From Cycas panzhihuaensis (taxonomy: Eukaryota > Cycadophyta), in contig CM041465.1 in assembly GCA_023213395.1 (NCBI GenBank), positions 6,758,001 to 6,822,000 on the forward strand: a DNA stretch of 64,000 nucleotides, in the 5' to 3' direction. The notes beneath the pieces were generated by a model. That model did no database searches, was not told the DNA's origin, and was given only the letters and a program-made list of their open reading frames with translations. The translations under genes were made by a program, and so were the position numbers. Each line of letters begins with the position of its first letter. Position 1 is the first letter of the stretch. Shown here in pieces: positions 44,116 through 55,614 of this stretch.

Positions 44116-45072
44116 TTAACGATTTTGGGTTTGTGATTGAGAATGGGATTGAGGTTTATTTTGCAATCCCTTGGAAGCTTTCCATGCTTTCAAAGCTATT
44201 CTACTTCTACAGACATCAATAGTATGGCATCTTTTATGACAATAGGCACAACTAGTGTTCTGAGAAGAAGTTGCATTGTTCCTATTATGAAAGAATTGAT
44301 TAGGAGTATTCTGGTGTTTAGTTGGACCAGAATATTTTACATTGTTTTGTGAATTAGACGGTGAACCTCTATGAGGTTTCTGAAACTTTGGATTACTATG
44401 AAAATTGTTTTGTTGTTTGTTTTTAAATTGTGGCTTAGTTTTGGAAAATAGAACATGTGAAGGATCTTTTAATGCACTTGTTTGAATTAACATTGTCTGA
44501 TGTTCAATCAACTGATTTGTTAACTAATTGAATGTTATAGGTGGATTGCCAGCTTGTTGTCTGGCAGTTTTGTAGATATTAAAGTGTTTAGGTAGTTTTT
44601 TTACTACAAGATGTACGAGTGTATCGTCGTCTTTAACATGCGTAGTTATTTTTTCAACATCACCTTCTTTAGTTTTAGATTTGATGCAGTTATCTAGATC
44701 TTTATTAATTGATTGAATTTTAGTTAAAAAATCCTCAACATTAGAAAAGTCATCAAAAGTAAGGTTATACAATTGCTGTTCTAGGACAACCACTTGATGT
44801 GTATCAACTTTGTCATATTTTTCTTGCAAGGTTTTCTAGACAGTGGCTAAGTCATCTTTTTTAGAAAATTGCCGACTGATTTTTGGTGAGAGTGAGTTTA
44901 ATATAGTGCCTAAGGTAGCATCTGCTTTTGGTATTTGAAATTCACCTGTCACATATCACCATATCTTTTGCTGTTTGAGCTGATGGGATATGCAATTCCT
45001 CCAGTCAACATAGTTTGAGTCTGTTAATACTGGAATTGGAATGTAGGTATTTGTCCCTGGTATTAATGCCAT
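44116..45072 (-). pseudogene. Z gag
   Basis: Start ATG at 45072 (MALIPGTNTYIPIPVLTDSN, YVDWRNCISHQLKQQKIW). The core is at 44829-44524 (LQEKYDKVDTHQ, FDDFSNVEDFLTKIQSINKD). The zinc knuckle is at about 44270 (CAYCHKRCHTIDVC, with Cys for Gly). Stops after QKIW, before KTLQEK and at about 44521 break it into three parts. Confidence 0.87.
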
Positions 45073-46961
45073 ATTGGGAGTGTTGAGGTTTGATTGTAGA
45101 TTGAAGAATTATGAAGGTGATTGGAAAAATAATCATTTAGTGAAAGTGCTTATGATGTTAATAGATATAATTCAAGAAGGTATTCTAGTATGCATTAATT
45201 ATTTTTAAAGAAAAAATCATATGTTTGTAAATAGATTAAATAAACAAACAACTTCTTAAAACATTACCTTAAGTAATCCCTTTTGATAAATAGTTCTCTT
45301 TGATAAATAGTCCCCCTTTGATAAATAGTCCCCCTTTGATAAACAAATTAGTTGCCCTTACTCTAAACAAATGAAAGGTCCTGCCTTGATTAAGACAGTT
45401 CTTAAAAAAAAAATCTCTTTTTTTTTAAAAAGTTACATATTCTTAAGCAAGTAGTCCCCCATTGATAGACAATTCCTATTTAATAAACAATCCCCTTTTT
45501 GATAGAAAGAAACTATCCCCTTTCAAATGAAAAGAACAGATATTCACTTGTTTTTAGCCAAAAAACTAAGAAAAAAATGAATTTTCTTTAGTTAATTTAA
45601 ACTTTGTTTAAAAGTATACATATGTATATATATATATCCTTTGAATGAGTATTAAAAAAATTAATATATATATCTTATATATGACATATAGTAAGGTATT
45701 ATAATAAGATACACCCTATATTTGATAAAGAAAAAGCAAAGTTAATAGGCAAGGGGAAGATCAATTTTTTAATATTTAAAAGTTGATTAAGAGGGGATGG
45801 GAAATTGATTTTAATCTTAGAATATAGTGGAGGAGGGAGGGTTTTGATTAAATTAAAATGTAACGGGGGAGGGGAGTATTTGATTGCATTAAAATATAAT
45901 AAGATAAAGGGGGGGGGGGGGACTAATGTTTGATTTAAATTAAAATTTTAAAAGAAAAAGAAAAAAACCTAAACCTAAATGGACTCAACAACAAATTAGT
46001 TTATTTTTAATTGATTTTGGGATCTGAGGGGGGGTAGGTTAATCAAAACCCTACCTAATTTTTCGACGGCGGTGCTCCTTTCGTTGCAGGTCTGCGAGGC
46101 GTCGATGAGGATCCGGAGCAATGGCATCAAGGAGAAGGCTTCGTCTATGTTCCCGTGTATATCTGCTCATCTGCCTATCTCCCCAAACTAGTAGGTTCTC
46201 TTCCTCTTTTGACATTCTTCATGTAGTGGCGTTGCTAGGGTTTTCTCCTCATTGCCAACGTGCAAGGGGTTTCTCGCCAGTAATGGCACTACTGTTATGA
46301 GTGCCTTTTGCCAGGGATATCCCTACCACCAGAGATGCCTCTATAATAGGCTCTTCTAATCACTCTCTATCTCCTATGCTGCCTGATGGTTTCTCTGGTT
46401 GTGGTCTTATGCACTACTGCAATGGATCCAGGCGTTTGTTGTCTGTAATTCCATATCCATTCATTTTTTGTTTGTGCATGCATGTTTGCTTGCTCTATGG
46501 CTCATCTGTATCATTCTCTATATCGGCCCTCCTCCTCTCCTGTGCTGCTGTGGTAGATCTTCATCCTCCACGAATGGGCCACCGAGGGCACTATCTTTGT
46601 GCCGAGGCTAGCCCTAATTCTATGATGCTCATCTCTTACAGGTATGGATCTTTTCCCTCAACCGGGCCGTCATCTGAGGGTTGGCTACCATCTTCAAGTC
46701 GTCGGTTATATGGTTGTATAAAGGATGCTTGTTCTCCAATAGAGCAGATAAGGGACTAATGTCCCACTAAGGACTGCAGCAAGGTTCCACCAAGGGTTTC
46801 AACATCTCTGTGCCCTTAAATATGCTTCTTTGGCCATGAAAAGCAAGGTTTATTGTATCAGAGTGCTCTACTTCAAAGATGAAGCGCTGATATCGATTGA
46901 TTTAATCCCTTACTTGTAGCTTTTGACGAGCATGCCATTGTAGTTAAATGCTCTAATACCA
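45073..46961 (-). other. Long 5' leader of Z with GC-rich block
   Basis: 1.9 kb lies between primer site and gag; copia leaders are usually far shorter. 45278-45345 has about four tandem copies of a 17-18-bp unit (TCCCCCTTTGATAAATAG), read on the minus strand as repeated AAAGGGGGA tracts. A run of 12-13 G follows at 45910. 46070-46800 is markedly GC-richer than anything around it, with an acceptor-like TTGCAG at about 46084 on the plus strand. A plus-strand open frame at 46301-46759 (152 codons) has no family I recognise. The block may be captured host sequence. Confidence 0.5.
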
Positions 46962-47385
46962 TGTGAGAATAGAGGCACATGTACAACGTTAACAAGATCT
47001 ACATATGCAAGAAATAACAGGAAATAACACTACACAGGTACACATTAATTGACAGGTGGAAAACCCCTTATGGGGAAGAAAAACCACCTCCTAAAATCTA
47101 ATTTATTAATAAGAAATAAATAGCATGCTACAAAACCACCATCAACCAAAACAACCTTTAAATAGGCATTTAGACAGACCTCCTAGATTCTTGGAACCAA
47201 CTCCATGAATCTAGGAGATGAATAAATACTAAGGAGGTTCATTGGAATGCAGTTCCACATTTCAACGACCTTCTACAATTTAATAAAATAAATCTAAGTT
47301 TAAAATATTATAATCACTTAAATTATATATTAGACATGTGACTAAATAATGACATAAAATAAAGTTTACATTATATCATCTAACA
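46962..47385 (-). repeat. LTR H of Z (5' LTR, 424 bp)
   Basis: It begins TGTGAGAATAGAG and ends ATCATCTAACA. On the plus strand CTCTAATACCA ends at 46961, the complement of the primer site. It is followed by CCCAT. Confidence 0.92.
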
Positions 47386-47469
47386 CCCATGAATACCTAT
47401 ATACTATATTCTAATTTCTTATTGTGTATAATCAAGATCTTGTTGATGTATGTTTCATATTTCTTCACA
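47386..47469 (+). repeat. LTR F of X, right part
   Basis: After the duplicated CCCAT (47386-47390) it resumes GAATACCTATATAC and ends ATATTTCTTCACA at about 47469, matching the end of LTR E. Confidence 0.8.
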
Positions 47470-48757
47470 TCATGGTGTTGAGGGTATAAGGCATTTAAGT
47501 AGATACTAATGAATTGGCTAAAAGAAATGAAGAGATAGCATAACCCTTAAAGGACAAAAGAATAAGATTAAAAAGGAGCCCAATAATATGTGTGATATAG
47601 GAAAATCCCTATATAAGACTCAAGGTATAGGTAAATATTCTTGCTCCTCTTTTAATTCTTATTCTAAACTTCACAAGAAAAAAAAAAAAAAAAGAGAATA
47701 GAGATTATTATAAACACTTAATAATTAAAATCCATTTAAATTTTAAAATTTTATCGTAGAAGAACTAGAGTTGGGTTTAAATTATGGATGAGAACTATAG
47801 AAAGCTGTTTCTTTGCATTTAACATAGGAGGTAAAAATAAGATCACTTTAATGTAATTTGCTTTAGAGAAAACCATACAAATATGATGGAAGAATATGAT
47901 GACGAGAGAACTTATTAAAATATATAAGTAAATAAAAGATCTTATAACTTACATATTTATATGATTATTGAGATGCCTTAAACCAACTACACATCATAAG
48001 GTAAATAAGGATTGTGTTGGAATATAATAAAAAAATAGAAGCCATATTTCTCCCTTTGCTTAAGATGCCCATGTCATATTGAGTACATTATTTCTTGAGA
48101 TGTTTGAAACCTTCCTTAAAATGCTTTATAACCCTTACTAAGCCAACAAACTTAGAAGAATTTATTGGTCAAGTAGTTAAGGTGGAAAGTATCTGGGTAA
48201 AAATTAACTTCAAAATATGGGGCCAAAATATTAAATAATAAAAGTTTCCCCAACTTCAAACCTAAGAAAAAATTCCATAAGAAAATCCTTATTAATAAAA
48301 ATTCCCACCCTATTAAAAGTAGTAGTAAGGAAAGGAAATGCTTTGTTTATAGTAAACCTAGCTATATAACAATCCATTGCCATAATAAATTATAAATACT
48401 AACAATAACATTGTTAAGAGGTATAAAGAACCATAATGTCTCTTAGCCACATGTTAGTAATTAAAGTGAATATAGAAAAAAATAAAACACTAAGAATTTA
48501 CCTTAAGAAATATTTTAATTTTTATTCAATGATATGTACGACACCATAATATGTTCATATATAACAATGTAAATGTAATAGCCATTTATAAAGTTGCAAC
48601 TTGTTAATTTTACAACCATTCCCTTAATCGATTAATCTCTTTATATTATAATAATATATTAAATGAAAGGGGATACATAACATATAGTAATTATTAGTCG
48701 TGGTATTCACTTTGATACCTCTATGTTGCTTTTAAGCCTAGTGCATCGATACCGTAA
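47470..48757. other. AT-rich spacer, possible old LTR
   Basis: TGTTGAGGGTATAAGG at about 47477 and a TATA-like CTATATAAGACTC at about 47611 resemble an LTR start and promoter, followed by a run of about 17 A at 47680. No second end or coding sequence could be identified; the rest shows nothing. Confidence 0.35.
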
Positions 48758-49121
48758 TGTTGGGAGATTGATGTAAAAGCTAAAAGGTAATGTATATAGA
48801 CCAAATAATGAAATGTAATAGATGAAGGAGATGAGTGAAAAATACACAAATAAGCATAATATTATGAAAGATGTACAAGTATCTGTATAAAAGATAGGTG
48901 GTAGAATGGTAAAGCTTTATATTATTAAAAGAATTAAGTATATATTTATAGAATCTCTCACCTCATGTGGAGAACCCTCTAAGTCAACCTTTATATACTA
49001 GCATACTTCTTAAATAGCACATATATTAAGATGACCATAATATAATATTTATATGAATATTGAAAGAGTATGAAGGGGGTTAGGAATAACATATAATATA
49101 GTTGGATATTATATTCAACAT
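48758..49121 (-). repeat. Candidate solo or shared LTR
   Basis: TGTTGGGAGATT at 48758 and ATATTCAACA at about 49121 give TGTTG/CAACA ends. To the right the minus strand has a purine-rich TATAAGAGAGGA next to the LTR, like a polypurine tract. To the left ACGGTATCGATGC resembles a changed TGGTATCAGAGC. No target duplication and no second copy are visible. Confidence 0.35.
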
Positions 49122-49499
49122 CCTCTCTTATAATATATAATTACATAATGTCAAATGTTAAATCAAATATAAATTTGAGTTTCTAAATTATACAAGATCA
49201 AGTTGTTTCAAATAAATATAAATTATTGTTGATGCCCATATCAAGGAAGCTCCACCTACTAGACCACAACGATAACTAGTTATTATGATTTTTAGTTCTA
49301 TAGGTTGCTCCTTTGGGTACATGGTTTTGTCAATGCCACATCAACATCACTTTAAAAATGTATTATTCTATATGGATAAATAAGTGTGTTAAAAAAGAAT
49401 GTAGGAGTAGCAAAAAAGAGTGTCTGACCTCTTGCTAAATAGGGTTATAAGGTAGCTTCTTCAAGAACTGATGCCAAAAAATATAATATTATTAATAAT
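49122..49499. other. Spacer left of W
   Basis: AT-rich sequence without a clear reading frame. Traces on the minus strand could be decayed copia RNase H, but nothing is firm. W is inserted at 49500. Confidence 0.35.
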
Positions 49500-49702
49500 T
49501 GTAACAAAACCTTGATGAGGAATAAATTCACTCTCTCAATGTTCTTTATTGATAATTCGTTACATATATATACAAGTACAAGGTGGGTACAAATAGCAAC
49601 CACTCAACCATATGATGCCACTTGACTTAAGAAAGGAGGAGAAAGTGGTACATGACCCTTACATTAAATATTATAACCTAAGGTAAAACATTACCTTTTA
49701 CA
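49500..49702 (-). repeat. 3' LTR of W (203 bp)
   Basis: It begins TGTAACAAAACC and ends CCTTTTACA. It is nearly identical to 61079-61283, with a few substitutions and a short deletion. A TATA-like ACATATATATAC is present in both. Confidence 0.93.
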
Positions 49703-51200
49703 CCCCCTCTTAATGTTTTACCTATCTTAACCCTAGTAGGTTTCTGAAGACACTGAATTTCTCTTTTCCAAGAGGTTTAGTGAGCACATCAGCAATTTGA
49801 TCTTCTAACGGATAATGTTGAAGTTTGATTTCTCTATTCTGTACCTTTTCCCTAATAAAATGATGATGTACCTCGATATGCTTTGTTCTGGCATGTAATA
49901 TAGAATTTTTTGTCATTTTTATGGTGCTTTGATTGTCACAAAATATTCGAGTAGACATTGTTTGTTCTTCTCTTAGTTCCTTCAGAAGTTGTCTAATCCA
50001 TATTCCTTCACAAGCGGCGTTGACTACTGACTTATATTCTGCTTCTGTTGAGGACAATGCAATTGTTGACTATTTTTTATTGCTATAGGAGATCAAGGAT
50101 TTTCCAAGGAAGAAGCAATACCCTGATGTTGACTTTCTATCTGTTTTGTCTCCAGCCAGTCTGAATCGCAGAGACCTGTTAATTATGTATTGTTTTCTTT
50201 ATCATATTTCAGGCCAAGATTCATGGTTCCTTTCAAGTAACGTAAGATTCTTTTTGTAGCATTCTAATGTGGGATTTTAGGATTTTCCATGAATTTGAAA
50301 ATCACTCCTATAGTATATGATATGTCTAGTCGTGTGGTTGTGAGATAGATTAAGCTTCCAACTAGTTGTCTGTATTGTGTGGCATCGACTGAAGCTGCAT
50401 CCTATTCTGTATTCAACACAACCCATGTTTCCATTGATGTGCTGACAATATTATAATTTTCTATTCCAAACTTGGTCAACAAGTTGTTTACGTACTTTGT
50501 TTGTGAGAGAGTAATGGAAGAATTATTTTGTTTAATTTCTATTCCAAGGTAATAATGCATCATTCCTAAATTCGTCATTTCAAATACCTTTTCAAACTTA
50601 TCTTTAATGAATGCTATTGAATTTTTGTCATCTCCAGTAATCAACATATCGTCCACATACACTACAACAATGGAGATTGATCCTGAATTACCTTTTACAT
50701 ACAGACTATGATCAAATTCACATCGATGAAAGCTATTTTCTGTTAAGTATGAATCTAATTTAGCATACCAGGCTCTTGGAGCTTGTTTAAGCCCATACAA
50801 TGCCTTCTTCAGTTTGTAAACTATATTTTCTTGTCCTGATTTTATGTATCCTTCTGGTTGATACATATACACCTCTTCCTGTAGGTCTCCATTTAAGAAC
50901 GCACTTTTGATGTCCATTTGATAGATTTCCCAACCTTTTTAAGCAACAAGAGCAATCACCATTCTTACTATGTTCAATTTTGCCACTGGTGAAAAAGTTT
51001 CTACATAATCGATTCTTGTTGTTTGAGTATAGCCTTTTGCTACCAATCTGGCCTTGTATTTTTCTGCTTCTCCATTTGGATTCTCTTTTATCTTGTATAC
51101 CCATTTACAGTTTACAATGGGTTTATCTTCAGGAATTGTGATGAGGTCCCACATCTTGTTCTTTTATATGGCTTCAATTTTAGCATCCATCACAATTCTC
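49703..51200 (-). pseudogene. W reverse transcriptase and RNase H
   Basis: 51154-50402 gives [40 protein letters not shown], then a stop before KGWEIYQMDIKSAFLNGDLQ, KKALYGLKQAPRAWYAKLDS, VVVYVDDMLITGDD (catalytic box kept) and MMHYYLGIEIKQNNSSITLS. 50400-50060 (YRQLVGSLIYLTTTRLDISY) has more stops. RNase H is at 50057-49722 (MSSTEAEYKSVVNAACEGIW, IFCDNQSTIKMTKN, RTKHIEVHHHFIREKV, ADVLTKPLGKEKF), still one open frame. Confidence 0.93.
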
Positions 51201-51403
51201 CAATTTTGGGAGCTACTCACTTCTTTATAAGAATTTGGTTTAATGGAACAAAGCAATACCTGAGGTTTCTATGATCTTGTTTAATGTTCAAATATCTCTC
51301 CTTTTCTTTCTTCAAGAGTTTTAAGATACCAACTTGGTACTCTTTTTGAGGTGCATTCTTGTAATGATTTTTCTTCATCTCTCAAATTAGACCTGCTATC
51401 TAA

Positions 51404-52654
51404 CTAGAGGTTGCAACTACTGGTTAGTTGCTTATCTGGAGTCTTATTTTCTAAAGAATCTTCTCCTGTCTCAATTCTTTCTGAGGTTATATCTAACTTG
51501 TCTTCCAACTGGTTAGGAAATATATCCAAATGATCTTCATCGATCTGCACTAATGTATCAATATTTTCCTTTTTCTCATAAAAAATTACATCCCTGTTGA
51601 TATAAAGCTTATATATTTTTAGATCCATACACCTGTAGGCCTTTAAATGATTGCTATATCCAACCATTATGCATTATATACTTTTATTGTCTAATTTGGC
51701 TCTTTTCTTATCTAGAATATGAACATAAGCCTTGCAACCAAATATTTTTAAATGGCTTACATCAGGTTTGTGTACTGACCATGCTTCTTCAGGAGTTATA
51801 TTGTCTAAGGACTGAGTAGGGCTTCTATTGATCAAATATCCAGCTGTATGTACAACTTCTTCCCAATATTTCTTTACTAAATCTCTATTGTTTAGCATGC
51901 AATGAGCCATTTCTACAATTATTCTGTTCATTCTTTCTGTAACTCCATTGGATTGAGGTATATAAGGAGTTATGAACTGTCTTTGAATTCCATGTATTTT
52001 GTAGAAATGAATGAATTCATTAGACGTAAACTCTCCACCTCTATCTGAACGAACATATTTGATCCTTTGACCACTTTCTAATTCACTTGCAGCTTTAAAT
52101 TTTTTAAAATATCTAAATGTTTCTGATTTACTAGATAGAAAGTACACCCAAGTTTTCCTGGAAAAATCATCAATGAAGGTCAAGAAACACCTTGATCCAT
52201 TTGTCGAGATGGGCATAAATAGACCACATAGATTAGTGTGTATTAATTCCAATCTGCATTATACATGCCAGGTACTCTTTGAAAACAGAGTTCTGTGTTG
52301 TTTTCCCATCATATAACTTTTACATATAAAATGGTTAAATGAGATATCTGGCAGACTATTTACTATGTTATATTTTTTTAATCTTTCTGACCTATCATGA
52401 GAGATATGACTATACTTCAAATGCCAAATTTCACTATTATTAGTGCTATCTATAGCAAAAGCTTTTACATCAGAAATCATTTTGGTGGGGCCTTTATCAG
52501 GCATTATAGGAGTTGAAAGGAGTTTATACAACCTATTGTATTTTTCTCCTTTAGCTATAGTTGTCCCATTTCTTTTCATATCAAGGATATAACAATATTC
52601 ATGTTCATCAAATATTGTTCTTAACTTTTTATCACTCAATTGTGATACTGACAT
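51404..52654 (-). pseudogene. W integrase
   Basis: 52654-52259 has the pre-integrase region (IWHLKYSHISHDRSERLKKY). 52252-51674 has the core: LIHTNLCGLFMP, where the first catalytic Asp reads Asn; YVRSDRGGEFTSNEF with the second Asp; and PQSNGVTERMNRIIVEMAHC with the Glu. Then comes SVHKPDVSHLKIFGCKAYVH. 51667-51404 holds VGYSNHLKAYRCMDLKIYKL. Two stops separate the pieces. Confidence 0.9.
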
Positions 52655-53155
52655 GAGATTCTTTTTTATTCCAAGTACAAAAAAGACATTACTTATCTGT
52701 TGAATTTTTCCATCGATGTGTATGGCGATTTGTCCTATTCCCCTTATATGTAAGGGAAAATTATCTCCTAGCTCAACATATGTATTACATTCATAAGGTT
52801 TGATGATTCAAACCATTCTTTGACTCTTGTCATATGATGTGAGGCACCTGAGTCTATATACCAGTTCTCTATTGCACTCGCATTGGCTACTAGGGCTGTA
52901 ATAAAAGTAGTTTCAATTTCTTCTTCTGGTATGTCTTTTTCTTTACTATAATTTCTAAATACCTATTATTTTCCTTTCTGCAGTTTTGCACATTTCTAGT
53001 AGCACTGATAGGGGTAATGACCTGTTTGGCCACAGTGATAACAAACATCAAAAGCTCTACAGTTACTTGAAAAGTGACCTAGTTTTCTGTAATTAAAACA
53101 TATTCTGGCATCTCGAGGTGGATTGTTGATCATTCTTCCTCGTCCTCTTCCTTCC
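52655..53155 (-). pseudogene. W Gag C-terminus and protease
   Basis: At 53155-52996, directly beside the V insertion, GRGRGRMINNPPRDARICFN leads into two knuckle-like motifs (CFNYRKLGHFSSNC, with Tyr for Cys, and CYHCGQTGHYPYQC). The protease follows at about 52890-52800 (IENWYIDSGASHHMTRVKEW) with an intact D-S-G. Later parts are broken by stops. Confidence 0.85.
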
Positions 53156-53160
53156 ATCCA
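53156..53160. repeat. Target-site duplication ATCCA, left side of V
   Basis: ATCCA at 53156-53160 recurs at 59687-59691 directly outside the other LTR of V. It lies in W gag codons. Confidence 0.95.
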
Positions 53161-54017
53161 TGATCCAGGAGGATCTACCATATGTTTATAGGATGCAGAA
53201 AATTCTAGGCATTAGTATAACTGAAAGAGATATGGCCAAATGGTATCAAAATTATATGAAATTTTGTGTAAATGGAGAAGACACATCCCATTAGATGTGT
53301 ACAAAAGGTGGGGTTCATAAAATATCATTTGATTAGAGTTCAAGCCTTGTTTTTGCATAAAATTAATCCCATAGCTAGCAGAAAAAAATAGAAAATATAT
53401 ATTATTATTATATGAATAGAAATATAGCCAAATGACATCCGAATGAGCTAAAATTTTGAGGAAGCGGAGGAGACATGTGTTCCTATATGTGTACTTAATT
53501 TGAGCTGAATTGGAGTCTGTTAAGATCTATTACAAGCTGTAACTTTTTAAGAATTGCATGAAGGCCACTTGGACAACATGCATTCTGGTGGTTAGTGGTT
53601 ATACTTGCATGATTGCCACTTGTTAAACATGCAAGTTTGGTTTCTTTCTATAAATTGAGCCCTACTAAAGGTTGGAGAGGTGGTTCTTGGAGACTTGACT
53701 TGGGAAGCATCCTTGGGGAAGCATTTGGAAGGTTGGAGTCCCCCTTATGGTATAATTGTATCATTTATTCCTTGTAATTTTACCATTCTTTTACTAGTTG
53801 ATTTCTCCACCATTAAATGGAGATTTTCATAGTTTAATAAAAGTATTACTCCTTATACTTTTGGATCAATGTCAAGAATAAATGATTTGGTATAGAATTT
53901 CCTTTCATAGGCTCATTGTTGTTTTGATGTTATTGAGCTTTCTACACTAACTCCCAGGATCTCAAGGAGAAAAGGTTGATAATTGACTTCTTCACCAACT
54001 AAGCTCTTTTGGGATCA
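53161..54017 (+). repeat. LTR K of V (5' LTR, 857 bp)
   Basis: It begins TGATCCAGGAGG and ends TTTTGGGATCA. It lacks a stretch of about 195 bp that is present, as a tandem repeat, in LTR L. Elsewhere it is highly similar to L. Confidence 0.95.
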
Positions 54018-54060
54018 TATTTTGGTATTAGAGTCTCTGATCTTTATTATAGGGACTTGA

Positions 54061-54648
54061 ATGGTACAAACAAGGAAAGGATACAAAGAGAAAGATGAAG
54101 ACTTTCTTGTGTTGCAATCACTAAGAAGACAAAGAAAGAATCCAAGTACCATGGCTGAAAAAGAAGATGGAGAAATTAGATTTGAAAAGCTTGAGAAGAA
54201 CGTAGAAGCCTTGATGCAAATGATGACCCAACTTCTACCTCTAGTCAAGGGAAAAGGCAAAGAGAAGGAAGTTGAAGGAGGATCCACATATGACCACAAC
54301 CATGAAGAGGAAGAGGAGGAGACCTTAAAGCACTCTTTTGAAGAAAGCAAGGGTACTTCATCTCATTAACCCTTCAAGGTGGAGGCAAAGTTGGATATTC
54401 CAACTTACGATGGAGAGGTAAATGCTGAAAAGTTGGACCATTGGTTGGATCAACTTGAAACCTACTTCACAATTTATGCTTATAGTAATGCTCAAAAGCT
54501 TTCATTTGCTAGGCTCAAGTTGTGTAAACATGCATTGACATGGTGGAATGCATTTTTGAAGACTTATGATGTATCTTCTTTTTCATGGAGGGATTTTAAG
54601 AAAATAATAAAGAAGCAATTCTACCCCATAGGTCATGAGGAAGACTAA
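54061..54648 (+). pseudogene. V gag, N-terminal and capsid part
   Basis: The frame begins MVQTRKGYKEKDEDFLVLQS and has a coiled-coil-like stretch (IRFEKLEKNVEALMQMMTQL), then KVEAKLDIPTYDGEVNAEKL, LDQLETYFTIYAYSNAQKLS and LTWWNAFLKTYDVSSFSWRD, a typical Retrotrans_gag. A TAA at 54368 and another at 54646 lie in the same frame as the downstream part, so the damage here is by stops rather than shifts. Confidence 0.9.
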
Positions 54649-55614
54649 TGGGTCACTTGGCAATATTTATGCTAAGGGAGAGGTGTAAGTATCCAAGACT
54701 ATACTTCTTTATTTTTTAGGCATGACATGCTACTTGGTATTAATATAGATGAACATGTCACTCTTATGAAATTCATTGGAGGATTACATGAATACATAAG
54801 GAAGGAACTAAGGCTTTTTAAGGTTCAATCCATTGGAGAAGCAAGTAGGATGGCTATGGCAATAGAAAGTAAAAGCAAGAAATCTACATTCATGTCTAAA
54901 GATTCTACTTTTGCTTCTAATAAGTATGAAAAGAATCCTAAATTATACTCATCTAAAAGGCAAGAAGGAAAGAAGAAAAGAACTAATTTTGTTAAAAGTT
55001 CTAACTATTGTGAGCATTGTGATATTAGTGGTCATATTACAACAAAGTGTTGGAAGTTGCATCCAGAGCTAAAGCCAAAGCATATCAAGGATATGGAATT
55101 AAGAAAGAAGGAAAAAGGGAAAGCACTACTTTCTGAGGTGGAGATTCAAAGTGAAGGAGAAGAAGAGAAGGTTACTCTACTTACAAATTATGTAGATGAT
55201 GCTAAGGAGGAACTATTTCACTTGAAGCTTCAAGTAGGAAATAGTATGATTGGTGCCATTATAGATCCAGGGAGCCAAAAGAATTTGATCTCAAAAAGTT
55301 TAGTAAAGAGCATTGGGTTGGTAACTACTCCTCACCCTCACCCATATCCTCTTGGTTGGATCCATAAATATGTGGAAATGCAAATATCAAAGCAATGTAC
55401 ACTTAAATTTTCCATCACTAATGATTTTGTTGATGAAGTAATATGTGATGTGGTGCCATTAGATGTATGCCATGTTGTGCTTGGAAGTCCCTACTTGTGG
55501 GATCGAGATGCACTCTTCTATCGAAGGGAGAGAAAGTATCGGTTGATGAAGGATAACAAGGGCTTCATCATAAAGGCCACAAAGAAGCACTTAGATAAGA
55601 TAGCATTAATTTGA
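54649..55614 (+). pseudogene. V gag C-terminus, zinc knuckle and protease
   Basis: This continues the same frame. Gag end: MLLGINIDEHVTLMKFIGGL. The knuckle CEHCDISGHITTKC is intact. The protease has GAIIDPGSQKNLISKSLVKS, where the normal D-T/S-G reads D-P-G, likely inactive, and VCHVVLGSPYLWDRDALFYR. The frame ends at 55614 and the RT is read in another frame, overlapping by a few bases; in chromoviruses Gag and Pol are often one frame, so this is probably a decay shift. Confidence 0.9.

Larger units (their letters stand above)
40439..47385 (-). mobile_element. Ty1/copia element Z (6.9 kb), inserted in LTR F of X
   Basis: LTRs G (3', 40439-40852) and H (5', 46962-47385) are flanked by the perfect duplication CCCAT (40434-40438, 47386-47390). 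The primer site (minus TGGTATTAGAGC, at 46950-46961) and polypurine tract (minus ATTAAAGGGGGA, at 40853) are in place. The order gag, protease, integrase, RT, RNase H is copia-type. Every domain has stops. It is the youngest full element in Block II, together with the LINE. Confidence 0.93.
27222..47469 (+). mobile_element. LTR element X, non-coding, hit in both LTRs
   Basis: The 5' LTR (E) is 27222-27618 plus 37094-37129; the 3' LTR (F) is 40071-40438 plus 47391-47469. Removing the insertions gives LTRs of 433 and 447 bp. Primer site TGGTATTAAAGC follows LTR E at 37130; polypurine tract TCAAGGGGGG precedes LTR F at 40071. The internal region (37142-40060) has no reading frame worth noting, so X looks like a non-autonomous (LARD-like) or fully decayed copia-type element. 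A target duplication is not evident (TTATA left, TCATG right). Confidence 0.8.

Noticed and set aside
45278-45345. CRISPR-like array
   Set aside because: Repeats of 17-18 bp without unique spacers in a plant retroelement leader; not CRISPR.
46301-46759. 152-codon open frame on the plus strand in the leader of Z
   Set aside because: Cys/Ser/Leu-rich with no recognisable domain, antisense to Z; kept only as part of the GC-rich block.
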